DNA of 64,000 nucleotides from Scenedesmus sp. ARA3 (lineage: Eukaryota; Chlorophyta; Chlorophyceae; Sphaeropleales; Scenedesmaceae). Location: NCBI GenBank assembly GCA_004335835.1, contig RWJK01000256.1:84661-148660 (forward strand). Reading direction: 5' to 3'. The first letter of the stretch is position 1. Each line of letters opens with the position of its first letter. Positions 1-11,300 of this stretch are shown here, piece by piece. Under the pieces are notes generated by a model that saw only the letters and a list, made by a program, of their open reading frames with translations, was not told the DNA's origin and made no database searches. The position numbers were made by a program, and so were the translations under genes.

Positions 1-247
1 GCTGCTGCTGTTCTGTGCTGATCTGTTGCACAGACAGCTCCCTAGTGAATTCCCGAGCAGCACCGTAGCTGGCACGCCTGCTTGCCTGCAAGCTGCTGCC
101 TGCGTCACTCAGCAGCAGCCCAGCAGAGCAGCTGCTGCCTGCAACGCTGCTGTTGCTGCCACCCCTGCTTCCAGGGCCACCACAGCCTCCGCCTCCACTG
201 CCAGCTGAGCTCAACAAATGCTCCGCTTGCTGCCCTGTACCTGCTAG

Positions 248-286
<39 letters not shown>

Positions 287-3200
287 AGACTGGAGGTGAG
301 TTGTCTGGCCTGCATTGTGAGTTGTGCCTGCAGCGCTGCTGTGCATGCTGGCGTGGTGTGCGCTGCTGCTGGTGGCTCCGCTGCCGCTGCTGCTGAAGAT
401 GTCGGGCAGCAGCGGAGGCAGCTGCAGCCCTAGCTGCTGCAGCTGCTGCTCATAAGCCTCCAGGTGCGGCCTACAGCACACAACATAAACATAACATAAG
501 ATGACAAACTTAAAAGCAGCGCAGCTATAGGGAATAGGGAAAGTCAAATAGGGAAAGTCGAATAGGGAAAGTCGGTGCAATATAGCGACGGAACATTATT
601 CCTGTTTGCTGTCGCTAACCAGTCCCTAAGTGATCCCTATACTGCGTTTAGGGACGGCTTAGGGACCATTTAGGGACAGGTTAGGGAAGCCAGTCTTAGT
701 GCAGTGCTACGTAAGCACTATTGCGAGGCTTGCAGAAACCAAGAGCATGTGCACAGTAAACGCATTGCCAGTACTGTCACATTACTGCTGTTGTTGAAAG
801 TCAGCGCCGGCTGCTGCCAGCACCAGCACAAGGCGCCCGGCAAACACCTGGACGAAGCGCACTCGTATCAACGCAAAAGACCACCCGGCTGCCTGCAGCA
901 GCTGCCAATACGGCCACGACTCCATGTGTCACACCCACCTGCCCCTTCCTTCTGCAACCCCGCACAACACACAAGCAAAGCACATGCCACACATCACGCA
1001 CAACATTGGACTCTATCCTACAAGACTAGTATTCTCAGATTCCCACCCACCTGAGCAGTGGATCCTGCAGCAGAATGTCACACTCATGCAAAACATTGGA
1101 CTGTATCCTCACTCTGCAGATTGGCAACCCACCTGAGCAGTGGATCCTGCAGCAGCTCCAAGCTGCTAGGCCTGCAGCAAGGGTCTTTTTGCATCAGCCT
1201 CTGATGCAAACCTCTTAGCCCAGCACTATACATGCCCGGCAGCTGCGGCGCCCTCGCCCGCCGGATCAATCGATAAATCACCGCGATGCGATCGGCGCTG
1301 AAAGCAGGTCGCAGCGCTGCCATTTGATACAACACGCAGCCGAGCGCCCAAATGTCGGCTTTTTGATTGTAGCCGGTTCCGCCGAGCTGCTCCGGGGCGA
1401 GGATGTTTGGTGTACCCACAAAGGATTGGGCCACGGCACTGCTGCGCTGGTGCTGCGCAGCGATGAAGGAGCCTGCGCCGCCGCTGCTGCTGCCGAAGAG
1501 TGAGGCGCCTGTGGCGCTGCCCGTCATGCTGTGTCCTGCATCCAGCACCTGTACAGGTGGGGCAGAGGTGATGGGAGCGGATGTTGAAATCAGCGCGCCA
1601 GTGTCAGTGTTGTGCTGCATATGCCGCTGGGTTTTACGACCGTTAGGACGCTAGCTGTGCAGCACTTTGCGCTCAGGCTGAGCTGGGCAGCAACGGCTGC
1701 TACATGTTCTTGTCATAGCTCCTGCTGCAGTGAATACAACAGACCTCACCGGCACATACTGCATGCTGTTACTATGGTGCTGGCTGCTGTCTTGTGCTGG
1801 CTGGTGCTGCATGACACCAGCTGCTGCACACACATGTTGCACGAGCGCTTCAAAAGGAGTGATGCTTCAAAAGTTGCTGCAGCAAGCCTGCACCAACTGC
1901 AGCGCACCTTGACCAGGCCAAAGTCCCCCAGCTTCAGCAATCCCTGGCTCGTCATGAAGATGTTATTTGCTTTCAAATCCCGGTGCATCAGGCCCCGCGA
2001 GTGGATGTACGCCAGCGCCGCAACCAGCTGCACAAAGTAGCGCAGCAGCAGCGGCTCCGGCAGATGCCTGCCTGCCTGGCCGGCCTGCTGCAGCCTGCTG
2101 TGCAGGTCACCGCTGTCTGCAAACTCCATCACAATGTTGAGTCTCGCGCCATCAGCAAAGCAGTCGTGATATCTGCATGAGAGGCATAGGAAAGATGGTG
2201 TTATGCAGCACACTGAGAGGCTGGTTGGTTGTACAGTGGGAGCTGCCTATGCAGCGAAGGGAGATGCAGCTGCTGCTGCGCCAGCCATGCAATGCGGCAG
2301 ACGCCGGCGGCTGCAGGAGCTGCCAGCAGCATCCTCCAGCATACTGAGCCGGTAGCGGTTCCACCAGGCAGCTGTAATTACAGGTGGGCACTGCTGCAGC
2401 TCAACCACAGCCGATCATACAATGCATTTCAACCAACCAATACAGCCGATTGTAATCGCAGCGCCTCACTGAATGATGTTGGGGTGCTGCAGGCTGGCCA
2501 GCACTGCCACCTCTCGCTTCTGCTGCTCCAGGATGGACCCCGCCTGCCCCACAGCAGCAGCAGCAGCAGGCGCCTCCAGCGCCTTGATGCACACCAGCTG
2601 GCCGGTGGGCAGGTGCTGCGCCTTGTGCACGCAGCCGAATGCGCCGCGCCCCAACTCCTCAAGCATGCGATACTCACCCTGCACAGTGCACAGGACGTAG
2701 CACAGCATGAAGGTTGCTGCCCCAAGTTTTGCAACTGCGCAGAACTTGCAGCAGCAGCAGTGACAGCTGTACTACCTCCAGCACGCTGTTCTTGCCCGTG
2801 GAGTCAAGCTCGCAGTTTTCAGCCAGACTGCTTGGGACTATAAGTGTGACTGCTGCTCATGCATGGCGATGCAGCTGGCTGGGCTGGTGATGCACGTGCA
2901 AATTGAAAGCAGCGCTGCTGGCAACAAACAGCAGAACGCACAGGCTGCAACTTGCATTGAATGCTGGCCGCAGCCGCACCTGCAGCGTCACTGCCGGCTT
3001 GACTGCTGGTGTCTGCATGGGGAACAGCCGCCGCAGCGACTGCAGCTGCTTGCGTGAGAAGTCGGGAGTGGCCTGCGCCCGGCTGCTGCCAGCAGCAGCA
3101 GCAGCAGCAGCAGCAGGCGCTGTGGCTGCCTGCACTCCTGGCAGCTGCTTGTGGGCAGCCTCCTGGCAGCAGCATTACACCACCAGGGTTGCCCAGTCAG

Positions 3201-3708
3201 TTGCTGTGATGAGTTGCGAGCAGCAGCTTGAGGCTAAGATACTACATGGCAGGCCACCGCAAGCACTGCATGATTGCGGGCACGGCACAATTGCCTGGAC
3301 CGTGCTGTGCTGCGTTACTTCTGCAACATCCTGCAAACAGCACTGCTGGCAGCAGGTTAAACTGCACTTGACACCTGCGCTGATGGGGATGCTGCAGCAG
3401 CTGCAGGGGCCCCGGCATCCTACATTAAACTTGCGCCCAACCCTTAGCACTGCCCTGCACCGGACCCTCGGCACTCCCTGCTGGCAGCAGCCTCACCTGC
3501 GCTGATAGGGATACTGCTGCTACTACAGGGGCTCCCGCACCCTACGATGTCAATTGCACCCTAACCCTCAGCACTACACTGCAGCAGCCTCACCTGCGCT
3601 GATGCAGCTGCAGGCGGCACCGCGCCCTCAATATGCACCACAAGATCTGTGCCATGCGGCGCCGCTGCTGACTCAGCACTCTCTCCACACATCAGCGCCT
3701 TGATCTGT

Positions 3709-3753
<45 letters not shown>

Positions 3754-3817
3754 TCTTGTTCTAGGGCAGCATTCTTGGCCAGCAGTGCAGCTAGCTCAGG
3801 GTCGTGTGCCGCCTCTG
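1..3817 (-). CDS. NEK-like Ser/Thr protein kinase (3' end beyond window; 5' end not resolved)
   Basis: Exons read on the minus strand: 3594-3817, 2980-3144, 2470-2678, 1908-2172, 1133-1548 and 1-470, joined in consistent phase. The kinase domain starts in 2470-2678 with EYRMLEELGRGAFGCVHKA (glycine loop) and CIKAL (VAIK-type lysine). The catalytic loop HRDLKANNIF and DFGLVK are in 1908-2172; GTPNILAPEQ and the lobe carrying ADIWALGCVLYQMAAL are in 1133-1548. HRDLK-x-NIF with GTPxxxAPE is typical of NIMA-related (NEK) kinases, which act in cilia and the cell cycle. About 40 low-complexity residues separate DFG from GTP, longer than usual. The last exon runs open to the window edge as an Ala/Ser/Gly-rich tail. 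The two upstream exons (poly-Gln, then Ala-rich) join in frame but have no recognisable domain, so their membership is inferred. No initiator Met was found. Kinase identity is firm; the NEK subfamily is likely. Confidence 0.8.
471..1132 (-). other. Intron of the NEK-like kinase gene with short AGGGA-type tandem repeats
   Basis: This is the intron between kinase exons 1133-1548 (donor GTGGGT) and 1-470 (acceptor CTGTAG). At 528-590 a 13-bp unit (aatagggaaagtc) is repeated three times, followed at 646-690 by a variant run of ttagggac units. At 995-1075 lies an approximately 85-bp copy of the donor boundary (see the repeat entry). I see no coding sequence here. Confidence 0.6.
1036..1162 (-). 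repeat. Exon-edge echo: kinase exon donor boundary duplicated into the intron
   Basis: The end of the kinase exon with its donor (1124-1162 on the plus strand, containing cacctgagcagtggatcctg) is repeated at 1040-1078. The upstream stretch 'acattggactSTATCCT' is also shared (about 1002-1018 and 1091-1107), so the unit is about 85 bp in tandem. The copy lies downstream of the true donor in transcription direction. Confidence 0.8.
3366..3610 (-). repeat. Exon-edge echoes of the kinase 5' exon donor (two copies)
   Basis: The donor of exon 3594-3817 (plus strand cctcacctgcgctgatg, 3589-3605) recurs at about 3493-3530 as cctcacctgcgctgatagg and at about 3370-3410 as cacctgcgctgatgggg. Each copy is followed by a similar GCAG-rich stretch and then a run of four or five purines. 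Both copies fall in the following intron. Confidence 0.65.
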
Positions 3818-4758
3818 CTGCAATGAAGCTCCGGTAAACTGCATTTGCACGAAGCAGTTCAGCGAGATGACGATTAAGTCATCAGTATGTAGTTGTAGCG
3901 TTTGGGGTGTGGGTTTGCCTCAATGCGGCCAAGGTGTGTGCTCTGCGAACATGCTGGCCCCTACGGCTGCCTGTGCTGCATGCTCTGCACTGCTTCCAAC
4001 GCTGGACAACATAGCGCAAGGTTTCACTCACTGAACGTCCAATGCAGAGTCGCTGGGGCAGCAGTGCATGAATGATGCGCAACATGCTACTGGAACTCAT
4101 CGGCAGTACATCAGCAGTACACCACCCAACCCACATGCATACTCGTCTCCTGCGTCGATACTGCATCTGGCTTCAGACCCGCTGCAACTTTGTTCAGCCA
4201 TATGCTTTATTATTATCTTTCTGAATCAATGTGCTTATGCTGCTGTTGGCCGCGTTGTGGCCAGCTTGGTCAGACTAAGTACTGTGGAGGTGCAGCGCAG
4301 TCTCATTGCAGCAACACAGAAGCGTGTAACGTTGTGAGGGGGTCAGTTGCCGTGAAGATTCATCTACTCTGTTTTTGAAGAGTCTAGACGCGAGAAGAGG
4401 CTCCCTGAGTCTGCCACAGCACGAAAAACAGGGAAGCAAGGAGGGGATGCAGAAGGGTTTGAAGGTCGTCGATCAGGACAGCCCCTTGAATTGAATTGTT
4501 TCCAAATACGTATAGTAGTCAAACATGTGCAGCGTCTTGTGCAAAGTCGCTGCGTCTCGCGAATGGAGGGCGCGTGGTCATGACCTGGCATGACACACGA
4601 AGGTTGACCACGCGTAGCACGTGCTTGGTTCTCGTCAGCTTTGCCACCTGAAAAAACCTTTATTTAAGCCCGATACAGCAGCTTTCAGGTGGAATTGCTT
4701 TTTGCGGGCTGCCACCTGTCACACGAGCCCGCCATCAGTTACAGCTCTGCACAGGGCT
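3818..4758. other. Intergenic region between REV3 3' end and the kinase 5' part
   Basis: No confident coding exon was found. The REV3 stop is at 4759-4761. A TTACA (TGTAA on the minus strand, the green-algal poly(A) motif) lies at 4739-4743, only about 16 bases past the stop, so it may or may not be the signal. The missing first exon(s) and promoter of the kinase gene should lie within this interval. Confidence 0.5.
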
Positions 4759-7700
4759 TCACAGCAGCTGCAAGCCCGCAGCTGCAACAGCAGACATGCC
4801 TCGCAGCTCAGCCACCACCTTGTGCCGCTCATAGTACACGCCACAATCCAGAGAGCCACACACCACGCCACCATGCCTCACATTCCAGCCACCCCCTCCG
4901 CCACAGCTCTGGCACAGCCTCACAAGATGCTGATGCTGCCGCTCTAGTCTTGCTGCTCTAGCTGCAAGCACCACAGCAGTCGACTGTGGATTTGCCCTGC
5001 ACCTCTCGCACAGCGGCTCTGCAGCACGCGTCAGCTCATCACAGACAGCACAATGCCTCGAGAGGTAGTACGCATCAATCGTGGCGCTGCTGCCTGGAGC
5101 AGCAGCAGCACCATGACCTGGCATCATGCTGCTGCTCAGCCCTGCTGCCCTGCTGCTGCTTGGACCAGCTGCTGCTGCTGCCGGTTCAAACCCAGCCAGC
5201 GCAGCAGCCATGCTAAAGCCAGCTCCTGCTGCTTCACCCGCCTGTCCTGCCGCTGCTGCTGCTGCACCTGCTGCTGCCGCTGCCCCGCCTGCCAGGCCAG
5301 CAGCAGTGGGCAGTCCTAGCGCGTGTGTGGGTCGCTTCTGTGGCAGCAGCCGCGTGGGCTTGCGCATGTGTGCAAACCAGGAGCGCACATCAGCGCCCAC
5401 CAGCGACAGCACACGCTCCAGCGCAGGAATGAGCTGCAGACGGTGCAATGTATGTAAGCGTACAAGCACAGTTAGGAGCAATACATACAAGAATATAAGC
5501 ACAATTGGCGCCCACCAGCGACAGCACGCGCTCTAGCGCAGGAGTAATCTGCAGACGGTGCATTGCAGATGCAGGCCAAAAAGTGCGGCACATAAGCACA
5601 GGTGGTGATGCGGTTCATAACTGCCGTCAGACGGTGCCACACACTCAACCGGAGCCTGTATGACAGGCCGACAGTGAATGAAGCCAAGAGCGCAAATTGC
5701 TTCGAAAGGATGCTTCCCAACGGCAGGTTGGCGTTGCTGCTGCTAGGGCTCATCTGGTGATGAAACAACACTGTTGGCAGCTACTTGTGCAGCACACTTG
5801 CAAGAAACGACAGAAAAAAACCCAAACAGCTGCAGCAGCAGCCAGCCCACCTGCTTTGTGATGTAGTAGTTGCCGTGCAGGCGCAGCGCCGCCCTGCTGC
5901 TGTCCTGCTGCACCAGCGCCTGGGGAGGCACCACCAGATCAATCAGCCTGCTGCCAGGCGCGCCTGCCACCACCTGCAGCACCAGCAATGCACCCACAAC
6001 CTCTGCTCAGCACGCAGGGCACGCGCTCGCCGTCGCGGGCTCAACATATGGTCTGAGACCAGCAATTGAGAAGAGAGACACCACAGAACAACAGCGCTGC
6101 TAGCAGATACACAATGAAAGTGTTGCTCACCACGTATGTGCACCCTAAACATGCTGATGCTATGACGATTAAGCGGGTCAGGCCTTTTTTGCGGTCTGGG
6201 GCGCCTACACGTGGTGTTGAGTTGATGATGCGTGTGCGTTTGGGTTGTTTGGCTGTACATGAAACGCACCAGCCGTTATGGTGGCAGGCGAGCTGATGGT
6301 AATGCAGCATGTCCGGCGTGTGGTGCAGGTGTGGAGTCATTGTCACATTTGCTTTTCAAACAGCGTTTGATTGTGCTGCGACGTCTGTGCAAAGAGATGA
6401 GATGTTCATTGAGATTAGGGCTTTGTCTGGTTGCGCTGCAAAATTGCGTAACTTGTTGTCTATTACAGATGCTGAGGTGAAGGTGAAGCGGTTTGTGTCG
6501 GATGATGCTTGGGGTTCTGTTAGGTTACTGGTGTCTAGGTTCATTCCTGATTTTCTTGAACAGGCTTGGGGTGTGCGTAATGCTTGCAAACATGATGGTG
6601 TAGTGCTCCCTTCTGTTGCCGCTCCATTGGGGCGCGGGGGCGATGGCGTTGATGCTATGGCTTGATGAGTAACATGATGATGATGCTCACAACGTAGCGC
6701 CCGCTCCACGCGTGCGTCTGCCGCCATACCACAGAGATGCATACTCAAAACACAGCAACACAATAATAAGATATCACCTCTTCCCTGCACGGCTGTCATC
6801 TCACCACGTATGGCACGCGCTCGCCGTAGCGCGGCTCTGCCCTAGGGTCTGCTGCCATGGCCTTGGCCGCCACGATGGCAGCAGGCGGCAGGCTGGACGC
6901 GGTCGGCGCATAGCTGCCCAGCCGCACCTCCTTGCAAAACACAAAGTCCTGCGGTTGGATCCAAAAAGACATGAAGCTGTGTCAATGTGTCAGTAATGTT
7001 GACGGCTGCTGGGGGAAGGGTGGAGGCGCTGGGGCGTAGCTGCCCAGCCGCACCTCCTTGCAAAACACAAAGTCCTGCGGTTTGAATCCACACGCTGCAG
7101 CAAAAATCCTGTTTCGGATGTGTCTAAAATGTTGACGGCGCTGGGGGCAGGCTGTAGAGCATAAATCCATACCTGCCCAGCCGTACCTCCTTGCAGAACA
7201 CAAGTACTTGTGGACTAGTCCTGCAAGCAGTTTGGTGCACCGTTGCGCTTGATTCAATGATCAGTTCATGGTTACATGCGAACTGTCAGCCGTGCCATAC
7301 ACACTCGGCCCTTGTAGATTCGTTGACAGTGGTCGTGAACGGTCCATACCTGCACTGACACCCTGTTGCTGAGGATCTTGGCCCACTGGCGCGTGCAGTA
7401 GCCCTTGACCGCGGACAGGTCGCGGCTGGTGAACAGCTCACGCAGGCACGCCTCCAGCATCTTGGACACAGCAGGGCAGCCGTCACGCCTGCGCAGTCAA
7501 AGACGAATCCGCAATGACTGCTCTTCAGCAACACCAGCACAGGACATCAGCAGGCAATCGATCATGGCAAACACTGAGACTGGGAGAAGTTCACGTTGAC
7601 AGAAACAGGACATAAGTTCACCTCGGCAGCAGCAGCTGCAGCAGCCACAGCGTCACCTGACTGTCTCGATGCCCTTAGCGTCAAACACCGGCACCGCCTG

Positions 7701-8273
7701 CTCCGCTGACTCGTACGCAAAGCCCACGTAGCGCTTCTTGGTCTGCAGCAGGCAGGGGTGGTACACCTTCTCCAGCTTTAGGGTGACGGGGCGCGGGTTG
7801 GACGCGGTCACGGCAGCGGCGATCTCAGCGCTGCAGATGGAAGGCAGCACAGCGCAGTGGCACATGTGTTTTGCAGCATCGAGTGGCGCAGTGTGGGCTG
7901 TGTGTCAGCGGCATCGGAGCGGCAAGTGCAGCATGTCAATGTCTTGATACTGAGCGTGTAGAGTTGCTTGGCTCACATGTGCTGCATGCACCTCGCAGAC
8001 CATGCAGCAAGCCTGCATAGACCATGCAGCAAGCCTGCATAGACCGCCTCTGGGTGCCACAACAGCTGCCACATCAGCCGCCACATCGTTCGCCACTGTG
8101 CAGCAGCAGCAGCAGCAGCCTCACCCGATCCTGTGCGCCTCCGCCCTGCTCCTGCCCGGCAGTGCCACGAAGAGGCTGTCGGTGTCTCCATACACCACAC
8201 GCGCACGCCACCCGGGGTGCTCCTCAACCAGCCTGATGGCATTCTCCAATGTGGTGCGGCCAGACTGGCACGG

Positions 8274-8308
<35 letters not shown>

Positions 8309-11300
8309 TTACTTATACTGCATGGCGAGTGGCTGCTAAAGCTTGGCAGGGAAGGAGCAGCAGTCAGCCTGGCCTGCAACAGCATGTGCGGCAGCTGACG
8401 TACACTTGTGGAAAGCGCAATGTGACGGACCGCAAAGCACAGTGCCACTCATCCGACGTAACAAACCCGTTCCAACAGCCCCAGCCGCACGACAAACCCA
8501 GCTTCAGCCCACACGAACGATCACGATGGCGTCATCCATCAGCCAGCCGGCACAACAAGCACAGCACCGCATATATGCGCAACCATACACGCCACACGCA
8601 AGGCTACAGTTCACAGCCGCCGCACATGCACCGCCACGATGGCGTCGACTGGCAACCGGTTGCACACCAGGCACAGCACCGCACACACAACGACAAACAA
8701 CATCCCAGAGCAAAGTGTGCAGGCCCCCACGCACCGCCACGATAGCATCTGCAAGCTCCGCAAGTGGCATGCGGCCTGAGAAGGAGGCGGAGGTGTAGCC
8801 GTAGCTCACGTTGGCGATCATCTTCAGCCCAAACTGGCGCGCGTTGAGGCAGCGCTGCAGCACCTGCACCGGCAGCAGCGCAGGACAGGCAAAGCCATTG
8901 GCAAGTTGGCAGGGCGGCAACAGCCCCGGCGGCGCTGGAACTTGTTGGCAGGCTTATGTCCTGCATCAGGTGTAAGCTGACGCGGTCCCCGACCATAGTC
9001 AAAACAACAGCAACAAACCGTAGTCAACCCCACCTTGTCGGCTTTGCAGCGCTTCATGGCCGCTTTGACCATCACCCGCGTGGCAAGGATCTCATGCAGC
9101 AGCCGCGGCAGCACGCCCGGCCGCACCCCCGGCGGCAGAAACGCCACGCCATTCGGCGCTATGATCAAACCTTCTGGGTCCGCTGCTGCTCCCGGCAGCA
9201 ACGCATCTGCTGGAGGCGCATAGCTGCTCACTCCTAGCCTCACACCGGTCCCTGCTGGATGCTGCTGCTGCGCAGCATGTGGCAATCCCTCCCCTGCACC
9301 ACCGCCGCTGCTCATCTGCGATGCATTTGGTGTGAGGTCTGCAGCCGCATTTGCAGCTGCCACGCGTGCGGCGGCGGCTGCGGCGGCTGCAGCAGCAGCA
9401 GCAGCAGCAGCAGCGTGCGCCGGGCGGCCCACGCATGTCGAGTAGCAGAGGTTGTAGGCGATGACTAGGGAGGGGTAGAGGCTCTGGAAGTCGAGCACCA
9501 CCACTGGGTGGACGTACAGCCGGCTTTCTGGCTCCATGACTAAGGGGAGGGCCTCAGTGGCGGGCTGCGAGCCCACCTGCAGGAAACACACATGTGATGT
9601 TTTTAGTCATCTTCATCACGAGTATGTCTGTACGAACACAACAAGGCATTGGAAGGGTGGTCCAGCACCACCACTGGGTGGACGTACAGCCGGCTCTCTG
9701 GCTCCATTACTAGGGGCAGCGCCTCTGTGGCGGGCTGCGAGCCCACCTGCGGGAAGATGTGACAAGGTATCATTGATTAGGATTTAGCATCTTGGTTTCA
9801 AAAGGCATAAATGGCAGATGCAGCAGAAGCACGGGACGCATACCCGCGAGTTCAATGGTCTCCCAGCTGAGCCGCACCTGCTCCTTGCTGGGTGAAAGCG
9901 CCAGGTAGTTCTGGCTGTGAGCCAGCCGCAGCAGCATGCTCTCCACACGGTACTGGCTGCCCCTGCACGCCAGCAGCAGCAGCAGCAGCAGCAGTATCAG
10001 CAGCAAAAAATGCAGCGCAATGAGCACCACGCAGCCAGCTGGCTTGAGCACAACAGGGACCATGCACTGTATCACAAAGCTGAACAGTAGACCCAACTGC
10101 GCACGTTTTTCTTTGGGTGTGCAGCGCTCGCTGGTTGGAGCTAGAAAACACCTAGAACTAGACCTGTCCAGTAGTTCTGCACTTGCTCGTTTCAAAGTCC
10201 TAGGTTGCACCCACCACCACCGCACATCCACTTCTCCTGATTGGCAGCCGTCCTGGCCCCTTATGCCACAGCACCTGCTCAGTATACTGAAGAAGCCCAT
10301 AGGTGCGCACCAGCACTCCAACACATTGTATGCTTACATGCAATCAGCAGCCGCACCTGTTGAGCACGCTGAAGAAGTCAATGCCGAAGGTGCGTGCCAG
10401 CTCAGCGGTGCGCCCGGGCAGGTCCAGCGCCTCAAGCAGCTCCAGCACCAGCGCCGCACGAGCAGCAACACGAGACAGGCAGCGCCAACGGCCGCCTGCA
10501 CAGCAGCAGCAGCAGCAGATGATGACAAAAGCATATAAGGCATGCCATGGCAGACATCAGGCATCCAGCAGCTGCAGCACCAGCGCGGCGCGCGCAGCAA
10601 CACGAGACCGGCAGCGCCAGCGGCCACCTGCGGCACAACAGAAAGGCATGCAGCGCAAGACGCCAGATACCAGGCGATCAGTGAATCCAGCACCAGCCTG
10701 GCTCGCGCAGCAACATGAGATGGCCAGCGCCAGCGGCCGCCTGCAAACATGCAGCAGCGGCTTAGGCAATATTTGCGTAAGGCATGCGGTGCGGCCGGGC
10801 AGCTCCAGCGCCTCCAGCAGATCTAGCACCAGCCCGGCCCGCGCAGCAACGCGAGACAGGCAGTGCCAACGGCCACCTGCGGCACAACAGAAAGGCATGA
10901 AGCGCAAGACGCCAGATACCAGGCGATCAGTGAATCAAGCGCCAGCCCCGCACGCGCAGCCGCACGAGACAGGCAGCGCCAGCGGCCACCTGCGCAGCAG
11001 CAGTAGATAATGATGAAAAAAACATATAAGGCATGCTATGGCAGACATCGGGCCTCAAGCAGCTGCAGCACCAGCGCGGCCCGCGCAGCGACACGAGACA
11101 GGCAGCGCCAGCGGCCACCTGCAGCATACAAGGCATGCAGCACAAAGTGGCGTGAATCAGCTCCAGCACCAGGCCCCCCCGCGCGGCAACACGAGACAGG
11201 CAGCACCAGCAGCCGCCTGTGCAGCAGCAGCAGCAGCAGCAGCAGCTGAATCAAGGTTCGCAAGAGGCATGTATTGCAGGCATCAGGCCTCAAGCAGCTG

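Noticed and set aside
10303..11010. Plus-strand 235-codon frame with internal repeats
   Set aside because: It is antisense to the exon 13 echo array; its repeats merely reflect that array and it has no domain.
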